Assembly (NCBI GenBank): GCA_024688505.1
Contig: JAILDZ010000211.1
Location: 1 to 33,863, forward strand
From: Lachnospiraceae bacterium
Lineage (GTDB): Bacteria > Bacillota > Clostridia > Lachnospirales > Lachnospiraceae
DNA: 33,863 bases
Direction of reading: 5' to 3'
Part shown: positions 23,881 to 32,540 of the stretch, one piece after another
Layout: each line of letters starts with the position of its first letter
Numbering within the stretch: the first letter of the stretch is position 1
Notes under the pieces: model-generated
The model's input: only the letters and a program-made list of their open reading frames with translations
Database searches by the model: none
What the model was told of the DNA's origin: nothing
Position numbers and translations under genes: made by a program

Positions 23881-25344
23881 ATGAAAGAATACACGCTGGA
23901 AAGACTGATCGATATAGCCATAGCATTATCTGCCGAAAAGGATATTAATGTCCTTCTGGACAGGATCTTAAAAGAAGCTATGGACATCACATCCTGTGAC
24001 GGAGGCACTGTCTATATACTAAACGACGGCAAGCTTCATTTCAGGAATATGATCACTGTCTCGAAGGGCACCCATTTCGGCGGCCCGGGAGAGCCTCTTC
24101 CCTCCATTCCCCCCATCCCTTTGGGACGGACCCATGTGTGCGCCTGTGCAGCTCTTGACAACAGGAAGATAAATATAGCGGATGTGTATGAGTCCGGGGA
24201 ATTTGACTTCAAAGGAGCTAAGGCCTTTGATGAATCAAATGATTATCGCACCTGCTCCATGCTGGTGATCCCCATGAATGACGAGAAGGACAATCCCATA
24301 GGTGTCCTCCAGCTTATAAACGCAAAAGACGAAAACGGGAACACGGTTCCTTTTAAAAAAGCACAGGAGAACCTCATATCCGCTCTGGCTTCTCAGGCTG
24401 CGGTATCCCTTAATAACAAGCGCCTTTTGCAGACGGTACAGGATATTTTGCATTCCTTTGTGGAAGTGATGGTGGATGCCGTAGACGCCAGGACCCCGTA
24501 TAATGCAAACCACACCAGACATATGGTGACATATGCAGACAGATTTCTGAAATGGTGCAGAGAGAGCGGTCACGATGACCTTATTGACAGAGATGACGAA
24601 GATGCATTTCTGATGAGTGTGTGGCTCCATGATATCGGGAAGCTGGTGATTCCCATGGAGATCATGGATAAACCCACACGTCTCGGCAGTGCCGAAAGCA
24701 CCATAATGAACCGGATCACCATAGGCATACTTATGGAAAAGCTTAAGGGCTATGAGGATCCCAAAGCGGCATCTGGCGCCAAAGAGGCGGTAATGAAGCT
24801 GGAAGATGCCAAGGAACTGATACTTAGTGCAAATTCTGCGGGATATCTGCCTGACGAAAAGATAGAGGCTTTAAAGAAACTGTCGCAGATCACATGCCTC
24901 ACAGAAAAGGGCGAAAAGATACCGCTCCTTGATGATAAAGAACTCACAGCCATCACTGTGCAGAAAGGCACTCTCACATCGGATGAAAGACGTGTCATGG
25001 AATCCCACGTGAGCTTTACTACAAGGATGCTTCAGAAGATGAAATTTGACGGAGTATATGCCCGCGTGCCGGAATGGGCCGGAAACCATCATGAGCTTCT
25101 GGACGGGAGCGGATATCCGGATCATAAAAACGCGGAAGACCTTTCGACAGAAGTACGGCTGCTGACCATTCTTGATATATATGATGCCCTGACGGCAGAC
25201 GACAGACCCTATAAACCACCCATGCCTGTGGAGAAGGCTTTTGCTATATTAAAAGACATGGCGGGGGAAGGAAAACTTGACAGTTCGTTACTTGAACTTT
25301 TTATTGAAAGTAATGCATGGGATAATAATGCACACAAAGGATAA
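23881..25344 (+). CDS. GAF and HD-GYP domain c-di-GMP phosphodiesterase
   Basis: The 487-residue soluble protein probably degrades c-di-GMP. Residues 5-180 form a GAF domain (GGTVYILNDGKL, then VIPMNDEKDNPIGVLQLIN), which may bind a small molecule such as a cyclic nucleotide. Residues about 190-480 form an HD-GYP domain with His250-Asp251 in WLHDIGKLVIP and the signature NHHELLDGSGYP (His403, His404, Gly411-Pro413). All three metal-binding groups seem present. A long insert (about 265-370) separates the HD motif from the GYP motif, longer than in many family members. It begins 15 bases after the MBL gene and ends the operon. Confidence 0.9.
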   Translation: MKEYTLERLIDIAIALSAEKDINVLLDRILKEAMDITSCDGGTVYILNDGKLHFRNMITVSKGTHFGGPGEPLPSIPPIPLGRTHVCACAALDNRKINIADVYESGEFDFKGAKAFDESNDYRTCSMLVIPMNDEKDNPIGVLQLINAKDENGNTVPFKKAQENLISALASQAAVSLNNKRLLQTVQDILHSFVEVMVDAVDARTPYNANHTRHMVTYADRFLKWCRESGHDDLIDRDDEDAFLMSVWLHDIGKLVIPMEIMDKPTRLGSAESTIMNRITIGILMEKLKGYEDPKAASGAKEAVMKLEDAKELILSANSAGYLPDEKIEALKKLSQITCLTEKGEKIPLLDDKELTAITVQKGTLTSDERRVMESHVSFTTRMLQKMKFDGVYARVPEWAGNHHELLDGSGYPDHKNAEDLSTEVRLLTILDIYDALTADDRPYKPPMPVEKAFAILKDMAGEGKLDSSLLELFIESNAWDNNAHKG

Positions 25345-25347
25345 ATG

Positions 25348-25356
25348 TGCTATAAT
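25348..25356 (+). promoter_or_regulatory. Candidate extended -10 promoter of the purine operon
   Basis: TGCTATAAT has a perfect -10 (25351-25356) with TG upstream. There is no clear -35 at 17 bases. The 5' leader would be only about 40 bases, with no visible purine riboswitch. The element begins four bases after the HD-GYP stop. Confidence 0.6.
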
Positions 25357-25402
25357 CACCATTGTTTTTTGGTTCTGATTTCTAAATAGAAAGGAATATC
25401 CC

Positions 25403-25909
25403 ATGCCTGTAGTGAGTCTTGTGATGGGCAGTGACAGTGATATGCCGGTGATGGCAGAGGCTGCCAAGGTCCTGGAACGTTTCCACATTGATTATGAAAT
25501 GAATATCATTTCCGCTCATAGAGAGCCGGACATCTTTTTCGAATATGCAAAAAGCGCAGAAGAACGGGGGATCAAGGTGATCATAGCCGGAGCGGGCAAA
25601 GCCGCCCATCTACCCGGCATGTGCGCGGCACTTTTTCCCATGCCTGTGATCGGCATCCCCATGAAGACTTCAGATCTCGGCGGACAGGATTCTCTTTTTT
25701 CCATAGTACAGATGCCAAGCGGCATACCGGTGGCCACAGTGGCTATTAACGGCGGAAAAAATGCAGGTATACTGGCGGCAAAGATCCTGGCTGTTTCAGA
25801 CAGCTCTCTTCTAAAGGAGCTGAAGGATTACAGTGCCGAAATGGCTTCCGAGGTGGAAGCTAAGGACAGCAAACTGAAAAGCGAAGGCTATAAAGCCTTT
25901 TTGAAGTAG
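25403..25909 (+). CDS. purE: N5-carboxyaminoimidazole ribonucleotide mutase
   Basis: The enzyme moves the carboxyl group of N5-CAIR to C4 to form CAIR in purine synthesis. The 168-residue sequence has the class I PurE pattern: GSDSDMPVM near the start, [18 protein letters not shown] and [23 protein letters not shown] lies upstream of the ATG. No purK is adjacent in the window. The gene opens a run of pur genes in the same direction; purM begins 25 bases after its stop. Confidence 0.96.
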   Translation: MPVVSLVMGSDSDMPVMAEAAKVLERFHIDYEMNIISAHREPDIFFEYAKSAEERGIKVIIAGAGKAAHLPGMCAALFPMPVIGIPMKTSDLGGQDSLFSIVQMPSGIPVATVAINGGKNAGILAAKILAVSDSSLLKELKDYSAEMASEVEAKDSKLKSEGYKAFLK

Positions 25910-25934
25910 GATAAAGATTTTAAGGAGGCAGAGA

Positions 25935-26960
25935 ATGGATTATAAAAACGCCGGAGTGGATATAGAGGCAGGATATGCATCTGTAGAACTTATAAAAAAG
26001 CACGTGAAAAAGACCATGAGACCTGAAGTGTTAGGAGGTTTGGGTGGTTTTTCAGGTGCTTTTTCTATGAAGGCATTTAAGGATATGGAAAACCCTGTGC
26101 TTATGTCCGGTACAGACGGCGTGGGGACGAAGCTTAAGATAGCATTCATCATGGATAAGCATGACACCATCGGCATCGACTGCGTGGCAATGTGCGTAAA
26201 CGATATAGCGTGCGCAGGAGCAGAGCCTCTCTTCTTCCTGGACTATATAGCATGCGGTAAGAACTATCCCGAAAAGATAGCAAAGATCGTGGAAGGCGTG
26301 GCTGAAGGATGCAGCATGTGCGGATCTGCTCTTATCGGAGGTGAGACAGCGGAGCATCCGGACCTCATGCCGGAGGATGAATACGATCTGGCAGGTTTTG
26401 CCGTGGGGGCATGTGATGAGAAGGACATCATCACAGGAAAGGACATTAAGCCGGGAGACACTCTTATCGGGATCGGTTCCTCAGGTGTTCATTCAAACGG
26501 CTTTTCCCTGGTCCGTAAAGTGTTTGACATGACAAAGGAAAGCCTTGATACATATTATGATGAGCTGGGGGAGACTCTGGGAGAAGCGCTTCTTCGCCCC
26601 ACCATAATCTATGTGAAGGCGCTCAAAGCTGTTAAAGACAGCGGCGTTAAAGTGAAGGGATGCAGCCATATCACCGGAGGCGGATTCTATGAGAATATTC
26701 CCAGAATGCTTCCCGAGAATGTGCGTGCGGTAGTGAAGAAGGATTCTTATTCCATGCCGCCCATTTTCGAACTCATGAAAAAGAAGGGCGATCTGGAAGA
26801 ACACATGATGTATAACACTTTTAACATGGGGCTTGGCATGGTCCTGGCTGTGGATCCTTCTGATGCGGATAAGACTGTGAAAGCTCTTAAGGATGCCGGT
26901 GAAAAGGCATTTATCGTGGGAGAGATCGTGGCCGGAGAAAAGGGAGTGGATGTTTTATGA
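25935..26960 (+). CDS. purM: Phosphoribosylformylglycinamidine cyclo-ligase
   Basis: The enzyme closes the imidazole ring, making AIR from FGAM and ATP. The 341-residue protein begins [18 protein letters not shown] and carries [16 protein letters not shown], the metal- and ATP-binding core, [19 protein letters not shown] and [14 protein letters not shown]. All are family hallmarks and the length is usual. A strong AAGGAGG precedes the ATG by seven bases. Its last bases overlap the purN start (ATGA), so the two are translationally coupled. No deletions or odd residues were seen. Confidence 0.97.
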   Translation: MDYKNAGVDIEAGYASVELIKKHVKKTMRPEVLGGLGGFSGAFSMKAFKDMENPVLMSGTDGVGTKLKIAFIMDKHDTIGIDCVAMCVNDIACAGAEPLFFLDYIACGKNYPEKIAKIVEGVAEGCSMCGSALIGGETAEHPDLMPEDEYDLAGFAVGACDEKDIITGKDIKPGDTLIGIGSSGVHSNGFSLVRKVFDMTKESLDTYYDELGETLGEALLRPTIIYVKALKAVKDSGVKVKGCSHITGGGFYENIPRMLPENVRAVVKKDSYSMPPIFELMKKKGDLEEHMMYNTFNMGLGMVLAVDPSDADKTVKALKDAGEKAFIVGEIVAGEKGVDVL

Positions 26961-27580
26961 CAGATATCGTGGTATTGGTGTCCGGGGGCGGCACTAATCT
27001 ACAGGCCATAATAGACCGGATAGAAGACGGCAGCCTTAAAGACGTGAGAATAAAGGCTGTGATCAGCAATAATAAAAATGCCGGTGCCCTGGAACGGGCA
27101 AATAAGCACGGGATAGATGCTCTCTGCGTCTCTCCTGCGGACTATAAGGACAGGCCGGATTTTGAAGAAGGACTCTTAAAGGCCATTAATGACATGACTC
27201 CGGATCTTATCGTGCTGGCAGGGTTCCTTGTGGTCCTGCCGAAACAGATCATTTCCGAATATAAAAACAGGATAATAAACATTCATCCTTCCCTCATCCC
27301 TTCGTTTTGTGGGAAAGGTTTTTATGGACTGAAAGTGCATGAAGAAGCCTTAAAGAGGGGAGTGAAGGTGACGGGGGCCACAGTGCATTTCGTGGATGAA
27401 GGCACGGACACCGGGCCCATAATACTTCAGAAAGCTGTGGAAATATTACCGGATGATACGCCGGAAGTCCTGCAGAGAAGAGTGATGGAACAGGCAGAAT
27501 GGGTGCTTTTACCTGAAGCTATCGGTCTTATCGCAGCAGGACGGGTAGAGATAAAGGACAGGAGGACCGTGATAAGATGA
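26957..27580 (+). CDS. purN: Phosphoribosylglycinamide formyltransferase
   Basis: The enzyme transfers a formyl group from 10-formyltetrahydrofolate to GAR. The 207-residue protein has the N-terminal [12 protein letters not shown] nucleotide-binding loop, the catalytic [12 protein letters not shown] (Asn, His) and [10 protein letters not shown] with the catalytic Asp. All are intact. It starts inside the purM stop and its own stop overlaps purD (both ATGA), so purM-purN-purD form a tightly coupled set. The length is normal for a single-domain PurN. Confidence 0.97.
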   Translation: MTDIVVLVSGGGTNLQAIIDRIEDGSLKDVRIKAVISNNKNAGALERANKHGIDALCVSPADYKDRPDFEEGLLKAINDMTPDLIVLAGFLVVLPKQIISEYKNRIINIHPSLIPSFCGKGFYGLKVHEEALKRGVKVTGATVHFVDEGTDTGPIILQKAVEILPDDTPEVLQRRVMEQAEWVLLPEAIGLIAAGRVEIKDRRTVIR

Positions 27581-28848
27581 AGGTACTGGTGGTAGGAAGC
27601 GGCGGCAGAGAGCATGCCATAGTAAGCAGTGTCTCAAAGAGCAAAAAAGTGGATAAGATATACTGCGCTCCGGGAAATGCCGGGATCGCAGAGCTGGCAG
27701 AGTGCGTAGACATAAAAGCCATGGAGTTTGATAAGCTGGCTTCTTTTGCAGAGGAAAAGCACATAGATCTTACCATCATAGGCATGGATGATCCCCTGGT
27801 GGGCGGTGTGGTAGATGTATTCGAGCAGAAGGGGCTTCGCGTGTTCGGCCCCAGAAAGAATGCGGCCATATTGGAAGGATCCAAGGCTTTTTCCAAAGAC
27901 CTTATGAAGAAGTACGGCATACCCACAGCTGCATACGAAGTGTTTGACGATGCCGATAAGGCGCTTGAATATCTTGATAATGCGAAATATCCCATCGTGC
28001 TGAAAGCCGACGGCCTGGCACTGGGAAAAGGAGTGCTGATCTGCAATACAAAGGATGAGGCTGTAGACGGCGTGAAAACCATCATGAAGGATAAGAAGTT
28101 CGGAAGTGCCGGAAACACCATGGTGGTGGAAGAATTTATGACCGGAAGGGAAGTATCCGTTCTTTCTTTTGTGGATGGAAACACCATTAAGATCATGAGT
28201 TCCGCCCAGGATCATAAGAGAGCCGGAGACAATGACACGGGCCTTAACACAGGAGGAATGGGTACATTTTCACCCAGTCCCTTCTATACTCCCGAGGTGG
28301 ATGCATTTTGCAGGGAACATATATATCAGAAAACAGTGGATGCCATGAAATCCGAGGGCAGAGAATTCAAGGGAGTCATCTTCTTTGGGCTTATGCTGAC
28401 GGAAGAGGGACCGAAGGTGCTGGAATATAATGCCAGATTTGGAGATCCCGAGGCGCAGGTGGTGCTTCCCAGAATGAAAAACGATATCATAGACGTGATG
28501 GAGGCCTGTGTGGACGGCACCCTGGACCGGGTGGATCTGCAGTTTGAAGATAATGCGGCCGTATGTGTGGTGCTGGCATCCAAAGGATACCCGGTTTCAT
28601 ACGAAAAAGGCTTCCCCATAAGCGGTCTCGACAGATTTGACGGAGAGAAGTATTTCTGCTTCCATGCGGGGACTGCAAAGAATGATAAGGGAGAGACCGT
28701 CACAAACGGAGGAAGAGTGCTTGGCATCACAGCACTTGGCGAGGACTTAAAGACAGCTCGTGAGAACGCTTATAAAGCCACTGAGTGGGTGTTTTTTGAC
28801 AATAAATACATGAGAAATGACATAGGAAAGGCTATATACGAGGCCTGA
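27577..28848 (+). CDS. purD: Phosphoribosylamine-glycine ligase
   Basis: The enzyme makes GAR from phosphoribosylamine, glycine and ATP. The 423-residue ATP-grasp protein has the N-terminal VVGSGGREHAI, the ATP-grasp lysine loop VLKADGLALGKGV, VVEEFMTGREVSVL, NTGGMGTFSPSP and EYNARFGDPEAQVVLPR. The length matches the family. It is translationally coupled to purN and sits 13 bases before thrH. PurD normally acts before PurN, so gene order does not follow pathway order here, which is common. Confidence 0.97.
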   Translation: MKVLVVGSGGREHAIVSSVSKSKKVDKIYCAPGNAGIAELAECVDIKAMEFDKLASFAEEKHIDLTIIGMDDPLVGGVVDVFEQKGLRVFGPRKNAAILEGSKAFSKDLMKKYGIPTAAYEVFDDADKALEYLDNAKYPIVLKADGLALGKGVLICNTKDEAVDGVKTIMKDKKFGSAGNTMVVEEFMTGREVSVLSFVDGNTIKIMSSAQDHKRAGDNDTGLNTGGMGTFSPSPFYTPEVDAFCREHIYQKTVDAMKSEGREFKGVIFFGLMLTEEGPKVLEYNARFGDPEAQVVLPRMKNDIIDVMEACVDGTLDRVDLQFEDNAAVCVVLASKGYPVSYEKGFPISGLDRFDGEKYFCFHAGTAKNDKGETVTNGGRVLGITALGEDLKTARENAYKATEWVFFDNKYMRNDIGKAIYEA

Positions 28849-28861
28849 AAGGAGATTTGAC

Positions 28862-29461
28862 ATGAACGTAGTATGCTTAGACCTGGAAGGCGTGCTGGTA
28901 CCGGAGATCTGGATCGCTTTTTCCGAGGAAACGGGTATTCCCGAGCTTCGGAGGACCACCAGAGACGAGCCGGATTATGATAAGCTTATGAAGTTCCGTA
29001 TAGGGATCTTAAAGGAGCATGGACTGGGCTTAAAGGAGATACAGGATACTATCGCGAAGATAGAGCCCATGCCGGGAGCCAGAGAGTTCCTGGATGAGCT
29101 TAGGGAACTGACTCAGGTGATCATAATAAGCGACACCTTCACACAGTTTGCAAAGCCGCTTATGAAGAAACTGGGCTGGCCCACCATATTCTGTAATGAG
29201 CTTATAGTAGCGGAAAACGGAGAAGTGACCGGATTTAAGATGAGATGCGAAAAATCAAAGCTTACAACGGTGAAGGCTCTTCAGTCATGCGGCTTTGAGA
29301 CCATAGCATCCGGTGACAGTTTTAATGATCTCGCCATGATAGAAGCAGGTAAGGCGGGATTCTTATTTAAGACCACGGATGCCATTAAAAAAGAATATGC
29401 GCATATTCCTGCGTTTGAAACTTATGATGAATTACTGAATGCAATAAAGGGAGTTTTATAG
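28862..29461 (+). CDS. thrH: ThrH-type phosphoserine phosphatase / homoserine phosphotransferase
   Basis: This HAD-superfamily enzyme, studied in Pseudomonas, removes phosphate from phosphoserine and can transfer it to homoserine. The 199-residue sequence has the ThrH-specific DLEGVLVPEIW start (nucleophile Asp7; most HAD proteins have DxDG instead), then ISDTFTQFA, a Lys in CEKSKL and GDSFNDLAMIEAG for metal binding. AAAGGAGAT precedes the ATG. It lies in a nucleotide biosynthesis operon, between purD and pyrC (2 bases apart from pyrC). A link to serine or glycine supply for purine synthesis is possible but inferred. Confidence 0.9.
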   Translation: MNVVCLDLEGVLVPEIWIAFSEETGIPELRRTTRDEPDYDKLMKFRIGILKEHGLGLKEIQDTIAKIEPMPGAREFLDELRELTQVIIISDTFTQFAKPLMKKLGWPTIFCNELIVAENGEVTGFKMRCEKSKLTTVKALQSCGFETIASGDSFNDLAMIEAGKAGFLFKTTDAIKKEYAHIPAFETYDELLNAIKGVL

Positions 29462-29463
29462 AG

Positions 29464-30762
29464 TTGAAACGTATATCAATTATGAACGGAAGGCTTATAG
29501 ATCCGGCATCCGGCCGGGATGAAAAGGCTGACATATTGATAGAAGACGGAATCGTTAAAGAAATAGGGACAGAATATGCCCCTATTTCTTTTTTCGATGA
29601 TTCTGATGCGGAAATCATCGATGCGGCGGGCTCATATTTGATTCCGGGGCTCATAGACGTGCATGTTCACTTCAGAGATCCGGGATATACTTATAAAGAA
29701 GACATAATCACCGGGGCTGCGGCCGCTGCTGCGGGAGGCTACACCACAGTGATATGCATGGCAAACACCAATCCCCCCATAGATAATGCCGAGGTGCTGA
29801 AGGAGCTTATCGAAAGGGAAAAGAAACTGCCCATCAGGGTGTTCCAGACCGCTAACGTGTCTGAGGGCATGAAGGGAGAAATACTGACCGACATGGATGA
29901 TCTATATGCCGCAGGGGCAGTGGGATTCACTGATGATGGCATTCCGCTTACAAAAATCGACGTGTTAAAAGAAGCATTAACTAAAGCGAAAAAACTCAAT
30001 GTGCCAATAAGCCTACATGAAGAGAATCCAGAATTAATATTAAGTCTGGGTATAAATAAAGGAAAAGCATCTGAGAAATTAGGTGTTGGCGGCGCCCCGA
30101 ATATATCCGAGGAATCTATGGTGGAGCGTGATGCTGCTTTAAACATGGAAATAGGGGCAAAACTGGATATACAGCACGTGAGCTCCGGAGGCACTGTAGA
30201 CATCATAAGAAGGATGAAAGAGATGGGCTGTAATATCTATGCGGAAGTGACGCCACAGCATCTTTTTCTCACAGAGGAAGCGGTGCTCGATAAAGGAAGC
30301 CTGGCAAAGGTGAATCCGCCCCTTCGCACGGAAGAAGACAGGCTGAAGCTTATAGAGGGACTAAAGAACGGCACTATAGATATGGTGGCCACGGACCATG
30401 CGCCCCACAGCCGGGAAGAAAAGGCAGAGAGTATAGAAAAAGCTCCCAGCGGCATGATAGGGCTGGAAACGGCGCTTTCTCTTTTGTATACTAATCTGTG
30501 TGACAAAGGGGAGATGTCAATGATAGACATGCTGTCTAAATTGACTACTAATCCGGCATCCCTTTATGGACTGCCATATGGTAGAATAGTCAAAGGCGGC
30601 GAGGCTGACATAGCCATATTTGATCCGCAAAAGGAATGGACTGTGACAGAAGACGGATTTCATTCCAGATCATCCAATTCACCCTTTATCGGAGAGAAAC
30701 TGAAGGGGAAAGTTACATACACTATCTGCAGAGGAATGATAGTCTATAAAGAAGGAGAATGA
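29464..30762 (+). CDS. pyrC: Dihydroorotase
   Basis: The enzyme cyclises carbamoyl-aspartate to dihydroorotate in pyrimidine synthesis. The 432-residue class I protein has the zinc motif DVHVHFRDPG, GAAAAAAGGYTTV with its NTNPP follow-up, a Thr/His-containing QHVSSGGTVD and VATDHAPHSREEK. The start is TTG at 29464, two bases after the thrH stop, with the upstream AAAGGGAG inside thrH as the likely ribosome site. Bases about 29945-30090 are clearly more A/T-rich, with five TTA and several ATA/AAA codons, unlike the rest of the gene. The protein reads through normally. Confidence 0.95.
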   Translation: MKRISIMNGRLIDPASGRDEKADILIEDGIVKEIGTEYAPISFFDDSDAEIIDAAGSYLIPGLIDVHVHFRDPGYTYKEDIITGAAAAAAGGYTTVICMANTNPPIDNAEVLKELIEREKKLPIRVFQTANVSEGMKGEILTDMDDLYAAGAVGFTDDGIPLTKIDVLKEALTKAKKLNVPISLHEENPELILSLGINKGKASEKLGVGGAPNISEESMVERDAALNMEIGAKLDIQHVSSGGTVDIIRRMKEMGCNIYAEVTPQHLFLTEEAVLDKGSLAKVNPPLRTEEDRLKLIEGLKNGTIDMVATDHAPHSREEKAESIEKAPSGMIGLETALSLLYTNLCDKGEMSMIDMLSKLTTNPASLYGLPYGRIVKGGEADIAIFDPQKEWTVTEDGFHSRSSNSPFIGEKLKGKVTYTICRGMIVYKEGE

Positions 30763-30764
30763 TA

Positions 30765-31289
30765 ATGAAAAAGCTTGAAGACTATGTACGTACAATACCG
30801 GATTTCCCGGAGAAAGGTATCATGTTTCGGGATGTGACCACGGTACTTAAAGATCCTGACGGGCTGAAGCTTTCCATAGACGAGATGCAAAAGCTCTTAG
30901 AGGGCGTGGATTTTGACGTGATAGCCGGAGCTGAGTCCAGAGGCTTCATATTCGGCGCTCCGTTGGCATATAACATGCATAAATCTTTTGTGCTTATCAG
31001 AAAGAAGGGTAAACTGCCTGCAGAGACCGTTTCTGCTGAGTATGAGCTGGAATACGGAAAGGCAGAGATAGAGATACATAAGGATGCCATTAAGCCGGGA
31101 CAGAAGGTGGTACTGGTGGATGACCTTATCGCAACGGGAGGCACCATAGCCGCCGCTGCCGGACTGGTGGAAAAACTGGGAGGCGAAGTGGTGAAGATCG
31201 TATTCCTTATGGAGCTTATGGGATTAAACGGCAGGGCGGAGCTTTCCAAGTATGACGTGGATTCCGTTATCAAATATCCCGGAAAGTAA
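30765..31289 (+). CDS. apt: Adenine phosphoribosyltransferase
   Basis: This salvage enzyme makes AMP from adenine and PRPP. The protein begins MKKLEDYVRTIPDFPEKGI, the family's usual start, and has the PRPP loop VVLVDDLIATGGT and ESRGFIFGAPLA. I chose the ATG at 30765. The Shine-Dalgarno AAGGAG (30752-30757) is seven bases from it, but only one base from the ATG at 30759, which overlaps the pyrC stop and would add MI. Length is about 174 residues, normal for Apt. It ends the + strand operon; the next gene is convergent and no clear GC-rich terminator is visible. Confidence 0.96.
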   Translation: MKKLEDYVRTIPDFPEKGIMFRDVTTVLKDPDGLKLSIDEMQKLLEGVDFDVIAGAESRGFIFGAPLAYNMHKSFVLIRKKGKLPAETVSAEYELEYGKAEIEIHKDAIKPGQKVVLVDDLIATGGTIAAAAGLVEKLGGEVVKIVFLMELMGLNGRAELSKYDVDSVIKYPGK

Positions 31290-31302
31290 GATACGACAAA
31301 GT

Positions 31303-32430
31303 TTAAAGAAATTCTTTCCTGATCTTTTTTAAGAAGCTGTCGCTCACGTCCACGCTGTGACGAAGAGCTTTTTCCACGGAGGAGAGGATGAAGATCTCAT
31401 CTTCTTCGGTCAGTTTTCGGTTGTTTGAATGGAAGCTTACCATGTCAAACAGCATGAGAAAAGATGTATAGATAAAAGACAGGAGCATCGGGCCTATGAG
31501 GTAATAGTCCTCATAGGCCTCTTTAAATGTGATAAAAAGGCTGTATGAAAGATAGGCTCTGTATTTACGGATGAGATGAGGACGTTCCGAAACCATATCA
31601 AGCAATGCTTTTTTGAAATGATCCTCGGCGTCGCGCTCCCATATTTTTCCAAATAGCCGCCGATAACTCCTTATCAGTTTAAAGAGTACGGGATTTTTGA
31701 CGATCATGCCGGGATAATAGATCTCGTTAAAGATCAGGTCGTTAAGCATGGTCACGGGAAAGAAAAATACGGGAAGAGCTTTATCGCTGTCTGCATATTT
31801 ATCAGGGGTCTCTTTAAGAAGTTTGGTGGCTTCGGCCTGTTTATCCTCCATTAACAGCTTATGCATGGGGAAAACATAGCGATATATGGCGTGCATTTTA
31901 GCTGTGATATCATCTACGGAAGAAACGTCCCCCGTCCAGATGAAATCCATGAGGATATCCCGGCTTTGTTCCAGAAAGTTTAAAAATTCCGGGTCATCAT
32001 TATCCACTTCCCATAGATAGGGCAGGGTACCATCAGTGTATGGAATGAGTTTCGGTCTGTCCGGATGAGACAGGAAGATGCGGGCTGCTTCCATACATGA
32101 AAGTTCCATGCATGCTTCCACGGAAGTATTGAACTTCAGACTGCGCCTGGGATAAATCCGACAGATCTTCGGCATGTACTCTTCTTTATCCTGCAGTTGA
32201 AATTTGCATAAACCACTAGATGTATGGTAAGGGCAATTATTAAAACACTTCCGTATCACCTTCTGTCCGCCGGGGAGAGTTTTAATGAAAAGAGATCTTT
32301 TCTTTCCGGTCATGTGGACTTTCAGTGTTTCGTCATCTATGGCAATGTGCCAGCCCTTGCAGCAGGACATCCTGCAGTCTCCGCCAAGGCACTTGAATTC
32401 ATTGTAAAAAGAGATCACTTCTTGCTTCAT
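31303..32430 (-). CDS. fliB: FliB-like flagellin lysine-N-methylase
   Basis: FliB proteins methylate surface lysines of flagellin, as known from Salmonella. The 375-residue protein carries the Cys-rich signature in its first 95 residues: Cys14, Cys19, Cys23 and Cys24 (GGDCRMSCCKGW), then Cys62, Cys66 and Cys75 (NNCPYHTSSGLC) and Cys90 before RIYPR. This layout suggests an iron-sulfur cluster or metal site. The rest is helical with an aromatic-rich C-terminus. It is the only minus-strand gene in the window, convergent to apt and divergent from the CarD-family gene. No flagellar gene is nearby, so the target could be another surface protein. There is no clear Shine-Dalgarno before the ATG. Confidence 0.85.
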   Translation of the reverse strand: MKQEVISFYNEFKCLGGDCRMSCCKGWHIAIDDETLKVHMTGKKRSLFIKTLPGGQKVIRKCFNNCPYHTSSGLCKFQLQDKEEYMPKICRIYPRRSLKFNTSVEACMELSCMEAARIFLSHPDRPKLIPYTDGTLPYLWEVDNDDPEFLNFLEQSRDILMDFIWTGDVSSVDDITAKMHAIYRYVFPMHKLLMEDKQAEATKLLKETPDKYADSDKALPVFFFPVTMLNDLIFNEIYYPGMIVKNPVLFKLIRSYRRLFGKIWERDAEDHFKKALLDMVSERPHLIRKYRAYLSYSLFITFKEAYEDYYLIGPMLLSFIYTSFLMLFDMVSFHSNNRKLTEEDEIFILSSVEKALRHSVDVSDSFLKKIRKEFL

Positions 32431-32437
32431 GCCATAT

Positions 32438-32465
32438 ATCTTATCAGAAAAAAATCCTATGTAAA
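32438..32465 (-). promoter_or_regulatory. Candidate promoter of the fliB-like gene
   Basis: On the minus strand TTTACA (plus 32460-32465) and TAAGAT (plus 32438-32443) are 16 bases apart. Transcription would begin about at the ATG, giving a leaderless or nearly leaderless message, which fits the missing Shine-Dalgarno. A start site further upstream is not excluded. Confidence 0.4.
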
Positions 32466-32499
32466 TGCAAATAAAACAAGTGATTTTTTTGTGGATTCG

Positions 32500-32508
32500 T
32501 GTTAAAAT
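32500..32508 (+). promoter_or_regulatory. Candidate extended -10 promoter of the CarD-family gene
   Basis: TGTTAAAAT is an extended -10 with TAAAAT at 32503-32508. A run of seven T lies about 14 bases upstream; no clean -35 is seen. The leader to the ATG at 32541 would be about 25 bases, and AAGG lies 11 bases before the start. Confidence 0.45.
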
Positions 32509-32540
32509 AACAGTGTTCAGTTTCTTTATGAAGGTGTTTT

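Noticed and set aside
25357..25402. Purine riboswitch before purE
   Set aside because: The leader is only about 40 bases, too short for a guanine or adenine aptamer, and no conserved loop sequence is visible.
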